From assembly GCA_025642075.2 (NCBI GenBank), contig JAODUO010000526.1, positions 62,001-126,000 on the forward strand: a DNA stretch of 64,000 bases. The letters are read 5' to 3'. Shown here piece by piece: positions 39,201 through 51,800 of the stretch. The notes beneath the pieces are model-generated. The model was not told the origin of the DNA, did not search any database, and saw only the letters and a list, made by a program, of their open reading frames with translations. Each line of letters opens with the position of its first letter. Position 1 is the first letter of the stretch. A program made the translations under genes and the position numbers. Source of the DNA: Ridgeia piscesae (Eukaryota; Annelida; Polychaeta; Sabellida; Siboglinidae).

Positions 39201-42200
39201 TTCACAACTGCACATCAACAATATGTGAAATGGTAAGGATTTGCTGAGTTACCTGATTTACCTAGCAATACTTAGGGAAAAAAGCCAATCAACCACACTA
39301 ACACTTTTGAAAACTGCAATCCTGATGACCCACTCCCACTGCCCTGGATAAATATTCTAGCTGATTTATATGGCTTTGCACTGGACAAAAATTAACTGTT
39401 CAGATCACATCACATCCATGAAAATGATATCTAGAAATATAATATTTGGGAGCAGTTCCACTAGCCTGGACTTTGAATAAACCTCAAATTTTTTCATTGA
39501 TATCCCACCTCAAACTCAACCCAAATGTTTCCTGCCAATCCACATTGATAAATTGTAACTGGTCACTGGCCTATTTGTTTCAATTACATTTATATAGAGC
39601 TGTATTGAAGAGTTACATTGTTTCAGTATGTCCCAGACATTGATTGTGTGCTCAAAATTCTTGCAGGGTTTTGCGATTTGCGAACATTAATTAATACAGT
39701 AGTCTGTGCTTCCCTGTAAATATTGTCTACAGCCTACACTCATATGTCGTTATTACAAGATAACATGTACTAACGTCTAACAGTCAGCTAGAACAGAAAG
39801 AAATGCATGATCTGTATGAACTGTATATGTTTGCATCATAGTTAGGACATGAACAATACAGACATGCACAATAAAACAATGACTACTATCATGCTATACA
39901 TCAACTATGATTACTCCACCTCTGCAAAGTCATAGCAAATCAAGTGCTTGCAGCAGCTGGTGCCAGCAGCATCTCATACAATATTAGCAGGATGGATCAT
40001 GCAATCTGTCGCACAGTCTATTTATACAGTACTCATCTGTGACATGTGACTTAGATGCAATTCCATCGGGTAATAGATATCAGTCAATGGGCACAGAAGA
40101 AAAAAATGATATATGTACGACCTTAGTCTTTTCTTATCGTGAATATCTCCAGACTTTATATGTATTTTAAAACATGATTAACGGTGTTCAGTAGTTTTCC
40201 ATGTCTTTGAATAATTTATTGTCACAATGTTTTTACTTTTAGTAGTTTGTTTTGTTTGTTTAAAAAGTAATATTGCGGAGAATCTTCAGGACATTAATCA
40301 TTACACCTGGAGTCGCAACATGTTATCATAAAAAGAAGAAAAAGAATTGTGCTTTGGCACTGGTCACGCTGTTTTTTTTTAAAGTGTTCTGTTGAGAGTT
40401 TCTGTTTGGTAGTTTTGTAGCAGTTGCAAGTAACTACATCCAGTTACAAAACGTTTGTACAAAAGTGTACTTTAGCTGCTGAACTTTGGCATACCGTCAA
40501 TGGAATATTTAAGTAACTTTGTCTCCTTTGTTCCAAGTGTGAATAAAATGGCAATAAAACTCAAACATGTTTTTACTATTAAATAATACTTTCATACGTG
40601 GAGACAATTATGCCAATTAGTATAACACATCAGAAAGGATGGTGATGACTAACTAGGCCATTGAAACCAAACTGCCGGTGAAAATCTCTAAATAAAAATT
40701 TTAATAAAAATTTAGTGCTATATAAGGTTCACATAGGGTGGCAGTTAAGGATGGGATGACATTTGATTCGTATTCGAAATTTTGAAAAAAAATTCAAACC
40801 TTTTTCTGCTATTCGATTCAAAATTAAAAGCTACTTATATAAAGAAATATCCCTCGAATATTTTCCTTCATGTCCTCCGCCACAAAATCCATACCGGGCA
40901 ATCTTACTTTCCGACTTAACTATGATTACATTACAGTAACAAATAAACTTCACAAAAAAACTATCGGTATTGTTTCAAGGGGTCGTTTGTTAGCAGTGTC
41001 GGTCGGGTTAAGTTTTAAGGCTAGGGTGTAGAGTAAGTTTAGGATTAGTTAAAGTTAGCTAGGGTTAGTTATGGTTACTTTAGGATTAGCATAAAACCGG
41101 TATTTGTGAAGGTTATTTATGTAGCGATGCCTGCGATAAATTACTGATGTTACGGTGATCACCAAGCTACGCGCAGTCGCTGTAGACCTTGTAGATCATG
41201 TTGAGTTTCACACAGGTTTGTTTTGTTAATTTTATTCTTTACAGGAATGTAAATTTCTTTATTTTGCAACCTTGTGTATGTATATGTACACATGATATGT
41301 GAGGAAAAGTGTGGCGGCTGTAATAGGTCAGAAAGTAAACAAAAAGATTGAGTGAAATTCCAGATTTGTCCCATCCTTAGTGACCGTTTCCACTTTTATT
41401 AAGTACACAGGAGTATCATGTATTGTTAATTATTCTAATGCTATATTTAACCATTTCAGTGCCAGCTAATACTGCACAACAAAACCTGCACACTGTTCTA
41501 AACTTGTATTTTATTGTGATTTAATTTTTGTTCCAAAAGCATAATACACAGTAACACAGACGACATAACATAAGTTAGTTTCACGACATCATTGAGCACT
41601 TAAGGACTGTCATTCAACATGTTTTGTATGGTAAACATATACAAAATTTGATACTATAATTTCCTCTTTATTTTGCTGTCAAACTACTGCAAAACTAAGT
41701 GTAATTTTTTTAACCAGCGGCCCAACTTTATCTCTGTGCATACTTGGTTTTTGTAATAATTGATCTTATTTCTCAATTAAAAATAGTTCACAAACACCAG
41801 CCAATGCCAACAGAAGTTGGAAAACCAGATTGGTGCAACTGCCAATCGACGAACTCAGCAACGCAGTTGTACTTCTACATAAAATTTCTTGTTTGGCATC
41901 AAATTGTTTCAAGATACACAAGACAAACCAGAGAACTTTGGAAAACAAGTGACAGTTATTACAACGTTAAAAAGTGTTAGTTGCTGTGCCCATTTCCCTT
42001 CTGGCGGCATAAATTTGGGTCCACGACTGACCATGTTATGTCCAATTCGCATTATAGCGAGTCGCGTTATAAAGAGGCGTGCTTGTACTGTGATTTTAAA
42101 GTGAAATAATTTTACCTTTCCCAGTGCATTTATAGTCTTTATATCTGTGTACTAGGTTCCAATATTATTCAAATTTTAGATTAAACGCAAAATATTTACA

Positions 42201-42631
42201 AGCTAACATACAGGTATAATGCACATTTCATAAATTTTGTGTCAGACCTACACTGTGGCTCTCACTGAGTGACATATGCTTCAGTTTTATCTGCATTCCT
42301 TCCATCAACGAGTTCATAATCAGTGCAACTAAGTACTGACATTACCTTTAGTCATGCGCTTTGTATGGACCAGCAGATAACTATTATTTGTAATTGGTGA
42401 TATCGTCGTTAAGGATCGATAACTAGTACTGGTAGTTTCTCAGTATACTTATCAAACATGGTCATGATCACGATGGTTGATGTGATGGTGTTGTACGGAA
42501 CTTAGATTAGGTCCAGCCCAGGACTAGCCGGTCAACTTGGAACGAAACACATGTGCACGACTATAAACGACTGTAAAACGAAGATGTCTTACCGTGCCAA
42601 TAACCATGTATAAAAACGTTAATGCAGACAT
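29562..42631 (-). CDS. ERP44: ERp44 (thioredoxin-domain ER retrieval chaperone), complete, with extended C-terminus
   Basis: Thirteen coding exons, high to low: 42631-42593, 38724-38652, 38398-38359, 37814-37745, 37132-37087, 36786-36602, 35693-35578, 35098-35035, 34573-34460, 34269-34158, 33837-33690, 33125-33020, 30290-29562. All have AG/GT borders and phases agree; total 613 residues plus stop. Visible features are a hydrophobic signal peptide (MSALTFLYMVIGTAVLLF), a thioredoxin domain with FYADWCRFSQML (the monothiol CRFS site of ERp44), DIAQRFHVSKYPTLKL, VREITFENAEELTEEG, DSFRHMYLW, DLHSGKLHREFHHGPDP and a C-terminal LAPSKQRYTLLRDEL. Known role: ERp44 captures unassembled or Ero1-type clients by mixed disulfide in the ER-Golgi intermediate and cis-Golgi, in a pH- and zinc-tuned way, and returns them through KDEL receptors. 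Human ERp44 is about 406 residues; the excess here is in the last exon. Confidence 0.95.
30291..33019 (-). other. Last ERp44 intron
   Basis: A 2.7-kb AT-rich intron between the HHGPDP exon and the last exon. No genes or arrays are visible in it. Confidence 0.6.
34868..35012. repeat. Degenerate GTCTACCCCACC tandem repeat
   Basis: Roughly nine copies of a unit of about 12-18 bp. On the ERp44 sense strand it is G-rich (runs of GGGG and GGG separated by TAGACA-like loops) and begins about 25 nt after the donor of the exon 35098-35035. Confidence 0.85.
35556..35600 (-). repeat. Tandem duplication of an ERp44 5' splice site (22-bp unit)
   Basis: A 22-bp segment carrying the last exon bases and the donor (CCATGGGGTAAGTTTC on the sense strand) is present twice in tandem. 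The exon-proximal donor (exon end 35578) keeps the reading frame. Use of the distal one (exon end 35556) would add 22 nt and shift the frame. Confidence 0.9.
37745..37814 (-). CDS. ERP44: ERp44 active-site exon (CRFS)
   Basis: A 70-nt exon that completes the Trp codon and encodes CRFSQMLSPIYDETADKV. The single active-site cysteine followed by Arg-Phe-Ser is diagnostic of ERp44 among PDI-family proteins, which otherwise have CxxC. The preceding 40-nt exon (38398-38359) ends in FYADW. Confidence 0.95.
38725..42592 (-). other. First ERp44 intron
   Basis: A 3.9-kb AT-rich intron. It holds a degenerate GGTTAG-like stretch near 41020-41095, and near 42046-42086 a sequence resembling a DNA-transposon terminal repeat (CAGTACAAGCACGCCTC on the minus strand). 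No exon-like sequence was found in it. Confidence 0.45.
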
Positions 42632-42749
42632 GTTGTCCGCGATTTAGCTTCTCATGAGAAGATATATGTGGCCTGAAGTAATAAAAATTTCACTAATGCA
42701 CGGAAGTTCCGTTGCAAAGCTGTCACCCAAACAAATATGGCTGTCGCAG

Positions 42750-42756
42750 TGACGTG
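42750..42756 (+). promoter_or_regulatory. TGACGTG motif upstream of ERp44
   Basis: The core TGACGTG of the ATF6/XBP1 unfolded-protein-response element lies about 120 bp upstream of the ERp44 start codon. The base after it is T rather than the preferred G or A. ERp44 is a secretory-stress gene in other animals, so a UPR input is plausible, but one 7-mer is weak evidence. Confidence 0.3.
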
Positions 42757-42759
42757 TAA

Positions 42760-43890
42760 TCTCGCTCTCGCAGTGGTCTATAAACTTTGCCTTTATTAAT
42801 AAAATTAGATAGTACGCTTTATCTCTACAGATGAATAACAATAAGGTGTTTACAAAAATATAATATAAATAATGTTAGATGCCAGAGAAAACGGGTAAGT
42901 TTGGCGGAAGTGATTTGTGCGTCTGCGCACTTTGGAATTTTTCTCAGCGTGAGGAGATTGACAGTTGTCAACAAATGTATTTTATGCTATAAAACACGAA
43001 TATGTTAGCTTGTAAAGTGATTCAAGGGAATTATAGATTACTTTATACTTAGCCAAGGTAGCTAATGCGTTGTGGGAATAGCCGGCGAGAAACAACAGTA
43101 AACTGGTATGTTTATCCCCCGTAACCTGGTACGCCAAACCAGGTGTAGTCGTAGTAGAGTCGTGACTGCTGATTGTGAAACAAGCCAGACAATATAAAAT
43201 GTCCATATACTGGCCTAGTCGGAGTCAGCTCCGCCTTACTTAATGGGATCGGCTATTAAACACTATGAGCTTAATACTGTACTGGCTATACTTGACAGAC
43301 TATTTGACCACATATGATACATGGACATGGTGGATCGAATGGTCGAATAGCCTGGCCCTGGGGAACGTACTATTCGTCTGGATTCGGATAAAGAGCTCAT
43401 GTTTGCATATCACTATTTGACTGGATAAATATAGACAAATAGGCTGAAATCGACTATACACTAGTTGGCCGGTTATGGACAAATAGCATATGTTTGCATA
43501 TGCACTGTTTGACCGGATAAATACAAACAGATAGTCCGACATTGAGCATCACAGCAATTAAACAACGACCCATGATTTCACATGTTCTGTAAGTGAATTC
43601 ACAAGTTCAACTGGCTCAATTCACGTAAATTCACCAGATTCTGTGAACAAATTTGGTGTGTCCACACATGTTTACCATGAAATCATGAGTTTTTAACGTT
43701 ATGACACATGCCTGTGAAACCGCGTACCAGTTTTGACTCAGTACGACTCGTGTCAAAACTCGTGACAACAGGCAGAACATGTGTATTCATGTGAATACAC
43801 ATGAAAACATGTACTGGTAGAGCGGTACCAATTGTGAACCAGTATGACATGTGGCAACTGGTTCAGAAATGGTTCCTTGTTTGCTGTGAT
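42760..43890. other. Head-to-head intergenic region with short local repeats
   Basis: No gene. At about 43385-43445 and 43485-43545 there are two related copies of a segment containing TTTGCATAT, TTTGACYGGATAAATA and ACARATAG. At 43780-43799 lies a hairpin of 9-nt arms (GTGTATTCA / TGAATACAC). Confidence 0.5.
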
Positions 43891-44500
43891 ATGCTATTTG
43901 ACCGGACAGATGAAAGATCGTTAGATGCACACCTCGAATACTGCTGCCCAGTGTGGGACCCATATACCACTCAAAACATCAACTATCTAGAGGGGGTCCA
44001 GCACCATGCAGCAAAGGTTTGTAGTTCATAACTACAGCTGGGAAGTGTACATATTTTGGTCTACCTTGGCCTCTGCTCTCTCCTGGCCAACCCTAGCTAT
44101 GTAGAACACAGGAGGGCTGAGCTCAGACTTTCCACTATGTACAAAATTACAAACAATCTCCTAGACATCGATCCCAACTAATACCTCAAGCCCAGACACA
44201 GCCAAACAATATCCAACCAAATTCACGTCCAATTGCCAGTTTGTCCATCTCAATTGTGCTGCTTACAAGTGCGAATTTGAATTGAACTCCCACAAGAAAT
44301 GTTTCCGGACATATAGCCTGAGTACCAGTACTGAGTATACCACTGTATACTCAGTACTATAGTCCCTCCATTTTCTTATTTCAATTTTTTTCTGTTTTGT
44401 TTTTCTGTTTCTTCCAACAATGAACCAGTCATTGTTCAATGATCAAGACTGATCAATCAACAAACTGTACACATCAGTGGAAGAACAATAAAAAAAAAGT
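43890..44500 (+). pseudogene. 5'-truncated, degenerate non-LTR retrotransposon (RT C-terminal end)
   Basis: Fragments in shifted frames read LDAHLEYCCPVWDPYT, LEGVQHHAAKV, HRRAELRLSTMYKITNNLLD and YLKPRHSQT. These are the recognisable C-terminal end of LINE reverse transcriptases (pattern LEYxxxVWDP..., LExVQRRAARF..., RR...RLxxMYKI). Frameshifts and in-frame stops show it is dead. It ends near an A-rich tract with AATAAA (44487-44498). I cannot name the clade. Confidence 0.7.
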
Positions 44501-44685
44501 AACAACTTAAATTTGGGTTGTTTTTATATTTTGCAAGACTAGTAAACCTTTTACAGAACTAGTAAACTTTTGTCTTTACTAAGCCCGTTGTCTAGTAAAA
44601 TAAATGCCGAAGTTCTATCGCTGCATACTATACAGATACATAACTTCTCATAAAATGTGTGTGCAGGTCTATATAGACATGCACA

Positions 44686-45101
<416 letters not shown>

Positions 45102-45873
45102 TGCATAGTATTAAATATGTTATTTTAATATGTTTCTGGTATGAGAAGGTGTCCTTACCATCATTGAAAAAACAACTAAAAATGTCTGTATTATCAAACT
45201 GTGTGTATGTTTGTTTCTTGGTGTGTTTCACAGAGTATGGTGTGTTCACATCTCCATCAGTTTTGCACATTTTGAGTTGACATTTTGGATGTGATCTAGC
45301 TTACATGCTAACACATTTTTAGATTATTAATGGATTTAGATTCTTCAACATTTACCCAGTGGTGGGTGGATAACTTGGGGGCTCAGTAGTTCAAGAGGGC
45401 TGTGTTGTGTGGCTTTTGTTGCATCATGACTTGAGGTAAATTATGCATTATTTCATGTAAGTTATTATATACTGACTATTTGTTAGGTTGTGTTTTGGTG
45501 TTACAGAAATGCCAGGTGAAATTTGCTCGCAATATGTGACTGATTTCATAGATGTTAGAGTGTAACTTGATTACTGATTGTACCCAGTTGGTCATGGTTA
45601 GAGCAGTCTGGATAATGCAAAGACAAAGAAACATAGTAAATGAATGTCTAATATTTTGGTGTGATACAATGTGGAAAGTTAAACTTGCCAACGTGTTGGT
45701 TTGACTCCCATTTGATTCTATTGAATTTTATATGAGTTCTGTTGTAATGTACCACTTGGTATAACTCATTAGACACTTCTCTGAATCTGGGATATCATAA
45801 TCATACATGACAAAACATGCAGCAACAAACAATGTCCATTAATTGTGTTTTTCAGACTTAGACCTGTTCCGCG

Positions 45874-48800
45874 ATGTCATTGTTCAAAGCGAGAGAATGG
45901 TGGTCAACCAAAGCTGGTGTAGACGAGGAGTTTGACACCGGCTGTCTGTGTGTGGGGGACATTGACAACCGAGGCACAGGTGGTAAGACTGATTTACATG
46001 ATTAGAACATTTAGAAAAAACTACATATGGGTGAAAGGTTGATGATGACACGTTTAAAGGAGGAGTTTGCAGATAGATTTAAAATTTCTGTTGACTATTG
46101 ACCATTTGGTTTTGTATCTTGGAGCATGTATTGTGTTTGTTTACAGTTTAACGTAAGCCGTTGATTTCTGTCTGAATTCCAGATAAGATCATTATTGGCA
46201 GTTACCATGGTTACCTGAGGATCTATGAGCCTCATCCAACAAAGACAGAGGACGGCTGGACTGGCTTCCAGGCTCAGGATGTCTTGTGTGAGATGCAGCT
46301 TCCTCTGCCTATACTCCAAGTGGAAGCTGGCTTATTTGTCTCGTAAGTAGTTAATATTTATGTGCGTGCATGTGTATGTATGTGTGCATCTGTGCATTCG
46401 TTTCTGCATGTTTGCGGTGTGTGTGTCTGCATATATATGCATGCATGCATGTGTGTGCACTAGTCTACATTATTATGTGCATATATTTTGTTTTCATGTT
46501 TACAGAAATGTCAAAGGATTTTTGACTGTGTATCTATATTTTAATGCAATTCTTTATAGTCAATGTAATGCAATATTTTAGATGCAGCCTACAGCCTCAA
46601 GACAATAGTCACAAATATAATATCACACAGATATGGTGTTTTATGTTCCAGTGGTTCCGACAGTGTTCATCTGGCCATTCTCCACCCAAGAAAGCTGTCT
46701 GTCTACTCCCTCCTGGGTGAGTCACTTCTTTCTTTGTTGCTTTGTCGTCTCACATCTTTCTCATTCTGCTTTGTCCAACGTATGTTGTTTATACTGGATT
46801 AATATGTAACATATAGAGGAATCCACCAGAACTTCTATAACCAGTTGTGTTATCTGCCGAAAATATTCATTAAAACAAACACTATATTGATATCTTGTAT
46901 TAGTGTCCATCCTTTTCTGGCTTAGAAAAAATTGAACGTTGTTGTTAATAACATTATTACGTATTGATGCACATAATATAGTCTTCATCCCCTCATCTCC
47001 CCTCTGTTTTCCACTACAGTCTTCATCCCCTCATCCCCCGGTGTGTCATACTGCAGTCTTCATCCCCTCATCTCCCCTGTGTGTTCCATTGCAGTCTTCA
47101 TCCCCTCATCTCCCCTGTATATTCCACTGCAGTCTTCATCCCCTCATCTCCCCTGTGTGTTCCATTGCAGTCTTCATCCCCTCATCTCCCCTGTATGTTC
47201 CACTGCAGTCTTCATCCCCTCATCTCCCCTGTATGTTCCACTTGCAGTCTTCATCTCCTCATCTCCCCTGTATATTCCACTGCAGTCTTCATCCCCTCAT
47301 CTCCCCTGTATGTTCCACTGCAGTCTTCATCCCCCATCAGTTCCACTGCATCTTCGATCCCGTACTCCTGTATGTTCCCTGCAGTCTTCATCCCCCATCT
47401 CCCCTGTATGTTCCACTGCAGTCTTCATCCCCCATCTCCCCTGTATGTTCCACTGCAGTCTTCATCCCCTCATCTCCCCTGTATGTTCCACTGCAGTCTT
47501 CATCCCCTCATCTCCCCTGTATGTTCCACTGCAGTCTTCATCCCCTCATCTCCCCTGTATGTTCCACTGCAGTCTTCATCCCCTCATCTTCCCTATATGT
47601 TCCACTGCAGTCTTCATCCCCTCATCTGCCCTGTATGTTCCACGGCAGTCGTCATCCCCTCATCTCCCCTGTATGTTCCACTGCAGTCTGCATCCCCATA
47701 TCTCCCCTGTATGTTCCACTGCAGTCTTCATCCCCTCATCTCCCCTGTATGTTCCACTGAGTCTTCATCCCCTCATCTCCCCTGTATGTTCCACTGCAGT
47801 CTTCATCCCCTCATCTCCCCTGTATGTTCCACTGCAGTCTGCATCCCCATATCTCCCCTGTATGTTCCACTGTAGTCTTCATCCCCTCATCTCCCCTGTA
47901 TGTTCCACTGCATTCTTCATCCCCTCATCTCCCCTGTATGTTCCACTGCAGTCTTCATCCCCTCATCTCCCCTGTATGTTCCACTGCAGTCTTCATCCCC
48001 TCATCTCCCCTGTATGTTCCACTGCAGTCTTCATCCCCTCATCTCCCCTGTGTGTTCCACTGCAGTCTTCACCCCCCATCTCCCCTGTATGTTCCACTGC
48101 AGTCTTCATCCCCCATCTCCCCTGTATGTTCCACTGCAGTCTTCATCCCCTCATCTCCCCTGTATATTCCACTGCAATCTTCATCCCCTCATCTCCCCTG
48201 TATATTCCACTGCAGTCTTCATCCCCTCATCTCCCCTGTATGTTCCACTGCAGTCTTCATCCCCTCATCTCCCCTGTATGTTCCACTGCAGTCTTCATCC
48301 CCTCATCTCCCCTGTATGTTCCACTGCAGTCTTCATCCCCTCATCTCCCCTGTATGTTCCACTGCAGTCTGCATCCCCTCATCTCCCCTGTATATTCCAA
48401 TGCAGTCTTCATCCCCTCATCTCCCCTGTATGTTCCACTGCAGTCTTCATCCCCTCATCTCCCCTGTATGTTCCACTGCAGTCTTCATCCCCTCATCTCC
48501 CCTGTATATTCCAATGCTGTCTTCATCCCCTCATCTCCCCTGTATGTTCCACTGCAGTCTTCATCCCCTCATCTTCCCTCTGTGTTGCAGCCAGCTCAGG
48601 AGCAGTGTCCTATGGTGCACACTACCAACTGAAACTGGTGTATGAGCATAACCTTCAGCGGACGGCCTTCAACTTCTGCTATGGCCCATTTGGTGGGGTC
48701 AAAGGTCAGTAGTTATATGACACTGCAATTTATTTCTGTACTATAACAATGGTTTGATAGTGGTTGTAATGATATCATGAATAATGTCACGCCTACTTTG

Positions 48801-51800
48801 AGTTGTAACCAAATAAAAAAAGTCCACTTCGCCTAACAGCTGCAAAATGTCACATTCTATCATCGTACAGTAATGTGACAGTATAGTGACTTTTCTAAGT
48901 TAACTGCGCCAGTCACTCAGCTGACGGGGAATAAAGAGTTCAGAATTGACCCTTGCGTTCTAACATTTGATTTGCGACATTTGACCACATTGAATACGGA
49001 GCAAAATTATTTTGCTTTGACATCAAACTTTTACATGTGGTGCTGTGAATTGTATTGGATGTTATATGGCACTAATTTTGAATAATTTGCCTCGAAGCTG
49101 GGCATGGTGAGTGGTCCCTGTTGTGGTGTGATTGGTCCCTGCCATAGCCAGATTGAACTAAAGTCCTGACACTCCCGTACTGTGTTCTTCTCTCAGGAAG
49201 GGACTTCCTGTGTGTTCAGTCCATGGACGGCACTCTAACCGTGTTTGAGCAGGAGAGCTTTTCTTTCACACGCTTTCTCCCCGGGGCCCTGTTGCCGGGG
49301 CCAGTGACCTACATAGCACGCACCGACAGCTTCGTTACGGTCTCCTCCAGCCGCCAGGTGGAGTGCTACAAGTAAGTACAACAGTCGCCCTCTAGTGAAC
49401 ATTTCAGGCAAACGCATAATTTGCATTTTTACAAATTTACAATTTGTTCAGGAAATAGTACGATACAGTGGATAATTGCGCCATGCTCTATTGCCGAAAC
49501 TGTCGATTGTTTTGAGAACTTTCTCTGCAGCTTTGTCCAGAATGAAATATATATATATATCTGAATCTGTCTTCATTTTGACAACACATGCAGCTTGTAT
49601 GTAGAGTATAATATCTGGTAATGCAGTTTGGTAGGACGTTTTTCAACAAAAGTTAGTTTAAAAAAATTATTATACTTATTCAACATGGTGATTGTGGAGA
49701 TGTTTGGAATTATTGTATGTGTTTTTAATGTTATGTCATATTGTTAACTTGATACGTCTAGGTGTCCGTCTTTCTTGTTTACTTCCTCCTGCCAGGTATC
49801 AGGTGTTGGCCGTGGCGTCTGAAACCAAAACCAAAGAAGAGTCGCAAAACATCAAAACTGGTAAAAGAGTCGCTGTAAGTATGACATGTTATGTTGATTT
49901 GTTAATGAGGTCTGATGGATGACGTGTGGCTTTGGAAAAACAATCCACATTGACCATAATTAGTAAGCGTATATACTATTTAAGGCACTCTTCAGGTATG
50001 TTTTATTATGTCAGTGCATGTGTATTACTGCATGGTGCATGGGATGCTAGACCATATAAAGACCACATCACATGATAACTCCAAAGGCTGGATCAGGGGG
50101 TAAATCTGATCAATTTAAAGGGTGTGTAAAGTGTTTTGTCTTAAATGTTTTTCTAAGTAGTAAATGTTTTTTTTACCAAGATACTTTGTACAAAATGAGA
50201 GCAGTGTTATTTCATTTCCTGAAGCGTATTTTAACAGGACTTGTATAATAGCTGCCAATTTGTGTGAAATCATGTGGTGAAATAGCTGCCACTTTATGTG
50301 AAGTCATGTGGTGAAATATCTTCCACTTTGTATGAAGTCATGTGGTGAAATAGCTGCCACTTTATGTGAAGTCATATGGTGAAATAGCTGCCACTTTGTG
50401 TGAAGTCATGTGGTGAAATAGCTGCCAGTTTATATGAAGTCATGTGGTGAAATAGCTGCCACTTTGTGTGAAGTCATTTCTTGAAATAGCTGCCACTTTG
50501 AGTGAAGTCATGTGGTGAAATAGCTGCCACTGAGTGAAATCATGTGGTGAAATAGCTGCCACTTTGTGTGAAGTCATATGGTGAAATAGCTGCCACTTTG
50601 TGTGAAGTCATGTGGTGAAATAGCTGCCACTTTGTGTGAAGTTGTGTTCCAGTTGCTTCCATGGTTTGTTTTGCTGTGTACAGGTGGATTGGACGTTTGG
50701 TCTTGGAGAGGAAGCCATACAAATAATGATGACAACATTTCCCCAGACACCGCCATCTATATACATACTTGGTACATAGTGTTTCACATATTTGTTTACC
50801 TGTATATTGTTCGTTATAGATTTACATAATTTTATATTGTATTATTATTTTTTATTTACAAATATACTGATATATGGCAAATAACTGTATGTATGTATAA
50901 TATATATGTATGTATGTGTGTACACAGTTCTTTTCATATTTAGTTATACAGTGTACTGTTTATATAAATATTAATCAAACACATGTAAAATGTAAAGAAA
51001 GCCTGCAAAATAACATTATTTTTAATATAAATAATTTTTGGCTCTTACTAGAATAATAACAGCTTTACAATACCAGTAATATTAGTACCACAAACCTGTT
51101 TCTTTGTGAGACAATGAACAAGAAGTATGTTTACTTAAAACTGCAGTGCTGTCTTGTGGCTCTTGCAGGTGAGAGGAACATCTTTGTGTTGACGGAGGGT
51201 GGAAAACTGCGAATGATGCAGAAGTTTGAATTCAGCCCCAGCTGCTTCCTCCCGTACACGTCAGGTAAGTAGAAAACTGATTATTTCATCACCAGCTCAA
51301 ACGTGTATCATATTCAACTAGACATTTATGATTTGTTGCAAAAAGGTTGTGCTGTGTTGCAAGATTTATGCTCTGCAAAACAACCGACCTCCATCGTGTA
51401 ATAAATGTGTCATTGAAATGTTTTTCCTTAGTTAATCGATATGTCTTATTGCTAAGGATAGTGAATAGTGTGCTGTGGAACATCACAGTAGTCAAAATAA
51501 AATAAATAATGTTTTCAAATTAGTAGTTTGGGTTTGATAAAATTGATATTGATAACTATTTATTTGATTGTATATACTTAATTGTATTCGCATAATTGTT
51601 GATCAACCACGTTAGATTAAGTGTTAAATTTTAACAAATGAAAACGTAAGATTCAGCCATTGTTTCAGATAATTCTGATGTTTTTGTTGTCCTTAGCAGA
51701 TCTGGGGATTCTGCTTTTTAAAAAAAATTCCGTAACATGAAGGTGGTCCCTTAATGTTGTGTCATTTCGTGTCAGTGTCGGAGGGCTCTATCAACTGCCT

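Noticed and set aside
41000..41100. Interstitial telomere-like sequence (GGTTAG words)
   Set aside because: Only scattered, degenerate matches to TTAGGG; too short and irregular to support a telomeric origin.
42040..42090. Pogo/Tigger-like terminal inverted repeat (CAGTACAAGCACGC on the minus strand)
   Set aside because: Only one terminus was found and no TA target duplication is visible, so it is not annotated as an element.
47043..48632. 529-residue + frame as a stand-alone gene
   Set aside because: It is a product of the 38-bp array and runs into BBS9 exon 4 in the wrong frame, ending at 48632.
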